This document shows positions 43,130 to 47,835 of a stretch of 47,835 nucleotides of DNA, in pieces. Source of the stretch: Carex sylvatica (Eukaryota > Streptophyta > Magnoliopsida > Poales > Cyperaceae); NCBI GenBank assembly GCA_964058845.1, contig CAXKVR010000394.1:1-47835 (forward strand), in the 5' to 3' direction. The position numbers and the translations under genes were made by a program. Below the pieces are notes generated by a model. It did not search any database, was not told where the DNA came from, and saw nothing but the letters and a program-made list of their open reading frames with translations. Position 1 is the first letter of the stretch, and each line of letters starts with the position of its first letter.

Positions 43130-43243
43130 GCTCTACCACTCTAATGGCTTCTTCTTATTTTATTTTCTTTTTTTGGGTATTTTCTCCCTGCTTTAATCTG
43201 AGTATATCCAATATTCTATGCTAAGAGAAGGAAAGAGATCAAT

Positions 43244-43267
43244 TAGGAGAGAGAGAGAGAGAGAGAG
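43244..43267. repeat. (GA)n tract upstream of the Rab gene
   Basis: About 12 GA units, reading (TC)n on the gene's strand, 115-138 nt before the start codon at 43129; probably in the 5' leader or promoter. Confidence 0.85.
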
Positions 43268-43437
43268 GCACGTCGGCTGTTTTTAGACAAGGATAAATGA
43301 ATGAATGCTTGGCATGGACCTGGTTCATGAATAGCACCATTAAAACAGGGACGCTCATTCGGCAACCCAATGTGCACCCACCTCCTCCCAATAGAATATT
43401 CGGTTTGTTGAGTTGAAGAATCATCCTTGCACTGCAC

Positions 43438-43629
43438 CAAGGTTTTAAAAAAACAATTATAGCGCTATAACTTTTAAGATTAAAAAAAATTATAATATAG
43501 TTATAGCGTAACTATAGTTAGTTATTTAGGATTATTATAAAAGAAAAACGATTAATAGCATAGCTTTTGAGGTTCGAAAAAGCTATAGCGCAACTATTGT
43601 GTAGCTATAACTAGCTATTTAGAACCCTA
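43438..43629. mobile_element. hAT-type MITE, 192 bp, 8-bp target duplication
   Basis: Ends CAAGGTTTTAAA and the inverse TAGGGTTCTAAA (9 of 12). Flanks are CACTGCAC (43430-43437) and CACTGCAT (43630-43637), one mismatch. The interior repeats TATAGCG- and GCTATAACT-like words; family shared with 14243-14408. It lies about 310 bp upstream of the Rab start codon. Confidence 0.82.
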
Positions 43630-44132
43630 CACTGCATCGATTTCTTTTTACTCATAAATTAAAATAAATTAAAATTATATCAGTGGCATCATTTGGAGAA
43701 AATGTTGAAAACTAGCACAAATAATTATTTTTACTGTAAACATATATAATTAAGCTTGTAAAAAATTAAAGAATAAATAAATTCATAAATAATTATTTTT
43801 AAATGATACATTGCCTTTAAAATTGAAGTGGGATAATTTGTCAATTGTCTAATATTATTTGATGGAAAATATTATTTTTTTAAATTAGGAATATTTAATT
43901 GGTTGGTTGAATTGAGTCATTCTTGGATGTGTCTTACCAGGCAACCAGTATGATTTGGTCAAACTCTCCAATAATTGTGTATGAGATAGTGGTTATCAAG
44001 TACATTGTCTCACATAGTCACATTAGCATTTTCTCATTTTTTAAGACATTTTTTTTTTCTCAAGGAGGAGTTTAGAGGTTTCAAAGATGATTTTAAGCCC
44101 GTATTTGAATGGGAGTATTATGTCATATTAGT

Positions 44133-44426
44133 TAGGGATGCAAACGGGTTGGATATTATTAGTTCGTATTTGTATCTGTATCTGTATTCGAAAATTAGGT
44201 ACAAATATGATTTTAAATTTTAATTATCCGAATCTGAATAATAAATATATACTATACAGTTTAATATATATTATGATAAAATTTATGTTATTCACTATTA
44301 AAAAAAACAGATATCCGTATCTGTATCCATAAAATATCCGATCCGTATTCGTATCCGAAAAATAAAAACAGATATAGATATGATTTTATCACTATCTGAT
44401 ATGTATCCAATCCGTTTGCACCCCTA
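44133..44426. mobile_element. hAT-type MITE with TAGGG(A/G)TGCAAACGG ends, 294 bp
   Basis: Left TAGGGATGCAAACGGGTTGG and right inverse TAGGGGTGCAAACGGATTGG, 18 of 20 matching. Flanks ATATTAGT (44125-44132) and ATAACAGT (44427-44434) agree at 6 of 8. The interior is rich in GTATC(T/C)GTATC words in both orientations. Confidence 0.88.
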
Positions 44427-44434
44427 ATAACAGT

Positions 44435-45373
44435 ACCATTTGGTTTTTCTTTTTTTGTTATTGACAACAACTAACAGAAGTTAGATATCTTTCTTTTTTT
44501 CAAATTTACATCTAAAAGAAAACCTTATAAAAATGATAACTGGTTGAAATCTATTGCATTCCGAAACTATTTGATCTAGGGTCATCTGAATTTATGGTGG
44601 AACCAAGAATTTTGGTTACTGGTGTCAATTAAAAGGATTTGATGAAAAACCAGGTTATACATTCTCAAGTTAGATCATAATGCTACCAGAAACCACTTTG
44701 ACAAAAAAATAAAATAATGGAAATCACTAATGAATTAATAAAAAAATTAAGTTTTTTATTTATTCTGATATTTAAATTTGAACTTAAAAGAATATTTTCA
44801 CCATGGTTAATAATTCTGTAGCATGGTAATTATGCCATTAAAATTGCCATACTTTTTTAATCTAAAAGCACTGCAATTATGTGACTAAAACCTCCATACT
44901 TTTTTAATCTAAAAGCATGTGATATTGAAGCTAATTGCATGCATTTCCATATAAGAAAAAAAAAATCAATAACCATGCTATAATTAACCAACCAATCCCA
45001 ATAATTTGAAAGGATGGTTGCTTTCAAAAGCTCATTATTATGAAATAGTTATGTATATACAAATCAATCAAAATAAACATCATAATAAATCTGAAGATCT
45101 TCTACTTGAAAACAAATGAAAAAAATATGACTAATAATCAAAATTGACAATTCAAAAAAGAAGAGGCAAAAAAATTCAACAAAATAAGTCTCATGACCGA
45201 CCAATTATATACAATTTGTTATAGTACAGAAAAATAAATTGATTTATAAAAATAATTGAAATTTCTCTGCAACAATTAAAAACTACATTAAAAAAACTCA
45301 GGTTAATTTATTAGCCGAAGAAGTAATGTTTTTCCGGTAAGTATTAATTAGAACTCTATTAATACTATATTGT
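44435..45373. other. Intergenic, no gene seen
   Basis: AT-rich, with a short direct repeat CATACTTTTTTAATCTAAAAGCA at 44849 and 44897. Confidence 0.6.
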
Positions 45374-45818
45374 GAGTAAAACTAGGGTGTTCTTAAGTTT
45401 ATCAAGTTTCTTTGCGAACTCAACTCTAAAAACCTATCTGATTAGTTTCAAACGACGAATTCGAACTGTTGAAACCCATCTAATTTACGCAATGATGCGT
45501 CTGCATGCAAAAAAAAATAAAAATAATAAGTTTCAAATTTAGTATAAAGTCAAGCGGTCAAGATTAGAAGATTTATAAATTAATTTTAATGCATTTATTT
45601 TTGAATATTTTTTTACCACTTGATTATATACAAAATTAATTCGAAAATTTAAATTTTCACTTGTAGATGCATCACTTGTAAAGTAGATAAATTTCCATCA
45701 CTTGTAAAGTAGATAAATTTCAAATGTTCGGATTCGTTGTCCGAAGTCAATTTGATAAGTTTTAAAATTGAGTTCTCAAAGAAAGTTGATGAATTTAAGA
45801 ACACTCTAGTTCTACTCC
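45374..45818. mobile_element. MITE with GAGTA(A/G)AACTAG(G/A)GTGTTCTTAA ends, 445 bp
   Basis: The left end, GAGTAAAACTAGGGTGTTCT, continues TAAGTTTATCAAGTTTCTTTG; the right end is its inverse (CAAAGAAAGTTGATGAATTTAAGAACACTCTAGTTCTACTC), about 50 bp in all. The interior holds a 27-bp tandem repeat CATCACTTGTAAAGTAGATAAATTTC near 45669. A solo end of this family is at 3424. Confidence 0.82.
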
Positions 45819-46238
45819 TAAAATTGATTTAAAAAAAAGTTGGTAAATTTGAGGCCCTCATTGGAGGATTTAAAGACGTCGTGATGATTTATAATCTCAA
45901 ACAATTTTTTTTTCCATATATGTTATCATCAGTACCATTGGAGGATTTCAATGTCTTTCTATTCTTACATTTTATAAGAATAAGACTTTTGATAGAATAT
46001 AAATATCGATAAAAATAATTTTTTAATCTGCACTAGAGGTGATGCAAGTTGGCAAGGGTGGAATAAAAAAAAAAAAAATTTAGGTTGCTACTGTACAAAT
46101 AAATATTTTTCTATTTTTATTTTACGACTGAGAATAATAGTATTATCTTTTGTAGTAATAATAGTTTTTAAAAGATAAAATTTTCTTTTTCAATTTGTAA
46201 GTGTGCTTAGCACCACTTTTTTCTATGGCTCTATCTGC

Positions 46239-46341
46239 TGAAATTTTTATTTATATTATAATAAAATAAATAAATCAAAAACCCCACAATACGGAGAATT
46301 CTACATTTATCTCAGCCGCTAAGTCCATATGCGACCTATTT

Positions 46342-46380
<39 letters not shown>

Positions 46381-46549
46381 GGGCTTAGAGGTCCTCCCAA
46401 AGTTCAAAAAATGCATTGTAATATTAAATATATTTAAGTTTTGAGAGACCTCTAAGCCAATATACAGTCCGAATAAATGTGGAATTTCTCATAATGTGGA
46501 GTGTTTTGATTGTTTTTGTTTTTTTTGAAAGGATATAAATAAAAAATTT
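46239..46549. mobile_element. Mutator-like MITE, 311 bp, containing a poly(G) run
   Basis: Flanked by the 12-bp direct repeat GGCTCTATCTGC (46227-46238 and 46550-46561), a target duplication slightly longer than the usual 9-11 bp of Mutator elements. Inverted ends GAAATTTTTATTTAT/ATAAATAAAAAATTT, with further pairing at GAGAATTCTACATTTAT versus ATAAATGTGGAATTTCTC and at CTTAGAGGTC versus GACCTCTAAG. Confidence 0.82.
46345..46379. repeat. Homopolymer of 35 G residues
   Basis: An uninterrupted G run, then AGGG. It sits in the loop part of the Mutator-like MITE. A run this long is rare in a plant genome and prone to length error in sequencing. Confidence 0.95.
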
Positions 46550-47119
46550 GGCTCTATCTGCCCCTGTATGTTGATCAGCTGTGTACACATAAAAAGGGAC
46601 GGGAATCAGCTAGCCCATAAGATAGCCTAATAAATAATAATGTATTAGTTACTTTGATTATGGTTTACATATTCCTCATTCATTCAATGAGATGTCATAC
46701 TTGATATGTATTTTTAAAATGGTGTTAATGAAATACTGCTGAAGTCTTATCAAAGATTGGCAATACATGGTACGACCTGGTCCAGGACCAACTACTATTT
46801 TCTTGATTGAAGAAACGGTCATAATTGCGAAAAGGAGTTGAATTTCAGACAATGTCAGCTTCTCTCCTCGGAGAAAGGGTCAGAACCGGTTGAGAACCTT
46901 GAATGGACACGGAGCATAAATTTATCCCATATTAATGGAATATTTGTCATGGTGGATTGTGGAACGAGTCGGTTTAGTGGTTGGGTGCACAAGTCGTTGA
47001 ATTGAACACCAAATTTGCTTTTTGATTATTTTAATGTGTTCTTATTGTTATGTTAGGTGATAAATTTGAAAAAGAATGAAGCAACGACTAATTCCGTGTG
47101 AGCTTTTCTTTGGGCTGTT

Positions 47120-47385
47120 GTTTCGGATAATTTTTTATTCATAGTAATTATAAAATTCAGATGTACGAAAACAGATAGAGTATTTTGTTTTTAATTAATA
47201 TAGTAAGATCGTCAGCACGGGTCACGATCTAATTTTTTATGAATTGTGGGCATTGGCAACGATCCATAAAAAGTTGGATCGTGATTCGTGCTGATAATCT
47301 TACTATATTGATTGAAAAAAGAGGTACTCTATATGTTTTCATACATCTCTTTTTTATAATTACCGTGAATAAAAAATTCTCGTTG
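47120..47385. repeat. Long inverted repeat, about 105-nt arms
   Basis: Left arm 47125-47230 (ATAATTTTTTATTCA, AATATAGTAAGAT, GTCAGCACG, CACGATCTAA) pairs with right arm 47275-47380 (TGGATCGTG, CGTGCTGATAATCTTACTATATT, ACTCTATATGTTTTCAT, GAATAAAAAATT), roughly 80 % matched. The loop is about 44 nt. It may be a MITE or a hairpin RNA source; no target duplication found. Confidence 0.8.
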
Positions 47386-47409
47386 TTTGACATGTCTAGA
47401 CCGTGTCAT

Positions 47410-47622
47410 CCACGAGTTCGTATCCTCTCATATATTGCAGATGATTATCCTTATTTTACGATTTTTGAGATTAAATTTCAACCGGTTTAGGATTCAGATC
47501 ACCATAGAGGACAGTATTATTGGACTTTGAGATACATGCCAAGTTAAAAAAAACGGTCCAATCTAATAATTATAAAAAATTTCCTTATCAGGTATTGGAG
47601 AGGATGTGAATTCATCATCCAC
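47410..47622. mobile_element. MITE of the GAATTCGTATCCTC family
   Basis: Left GAGTTCGTATCCTCTCATAT (47413) and right GGAGAGGATGTGAATTC (47598-47614). Interior CATAGAGGACAGTATTATTGGACTTTGAGAT matches the copy at 38.65 kb. Downstream to 47835 I see nothing more. Confidence 0.72.
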
Positions 47623-47835
47623 ATCCTTCAATTCTGATTACAAATGAAAATGAAAATGAAATTTGTTTTCCACTGTCAAGTCTTTCAAAAAATAAAATAA
47701 AAAATAAAAAAGTTTTTATATTATGTAAAATTACGGAAATCTAAACTTCGGCCCAAAACATAAATAATGTGGGACAGATAACCTGAAAATAAGTAAGCCT
47801 TTGGCCCAAAACTATTTTGATAGATCGAAATTGGG

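Overview
The window reads as nuclear DNA of a flowering plant, most likely a dicot. It is AT-rich, its genes have GT-AG introns, and 70-80 % of the length is gene-poor DNA packed with small transposons. The gene families present (CC-type glutaredoxin, RABA-class Rab GTPase, plant-type MATE transporter) and a mitochondrial ribosomal protein gene now sitting in nuclear sequence all fit an angiosperm. I see no bacterial operons, no CRISPR array, no tRNA or rRNA.

Layout, left to right. 430-2721 (-): 5' four exons of a MATE/DTX transporter whose 3' part lies beyond the left edge. 4868-7882 (-): complete three-exon histone chaperone ASF1. 7.9-17 kb: gene desert with a roughly 2.15-kb tandem segmental duplication; one copy carries a 1.07-kb foldback element. 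18760-19143 (+): intronless CC-type glutaredoxin, with a perfect TGACGTCA palindrome next to its TATA box and a cluster of TGACG motifs upstream. 20747-25624: complete but dead hAT transposon with 8-bp target duplications and a transposase broken by three stops and two frameshifts. 25.6-32.4 kb: desert with a nested Harbinger MITE, a Helitron 3' end and a long near-perfect hairpin. 34183-34539 (+): intronless nuclear copy of mitochondrial rps10, interrupted by an in-frame TGA. 36240-38062 (-): conserved plant protein of unknown function, four exons, 371 aa. 38845-40464 (+): two-exon METTL21-like methyltransferase, divergent from the previous gene. 41665-43129 (-): two-exon RABA1f-type Rab GTPase, convergent with the methyltransferase. 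43.4-47.8 kb: MITEs of several superfamilies and another long hairpin.

The genes are separate housekeeping or regulatory loci and form no pathway together. I rebuilt exon structures by hand from splice sites, frame continuity and remembered family sequence; each complete gene closes in frame (ASF1 588 nt, unknown gene 1116 nt, methyltransferase 669 nt, Rab 651 nt).

I found no clear new biological system. The items most worth following are the mitochondrion-to-nucleus rps10 copy with its stop codon and a possible host exon behind it, the 100-nt-arm hairpin near 30.85 kb, the TGA-factor-like promoter of the glutaredoxin, and several transposon insertions with their empty sites preserved in paralogous copies.
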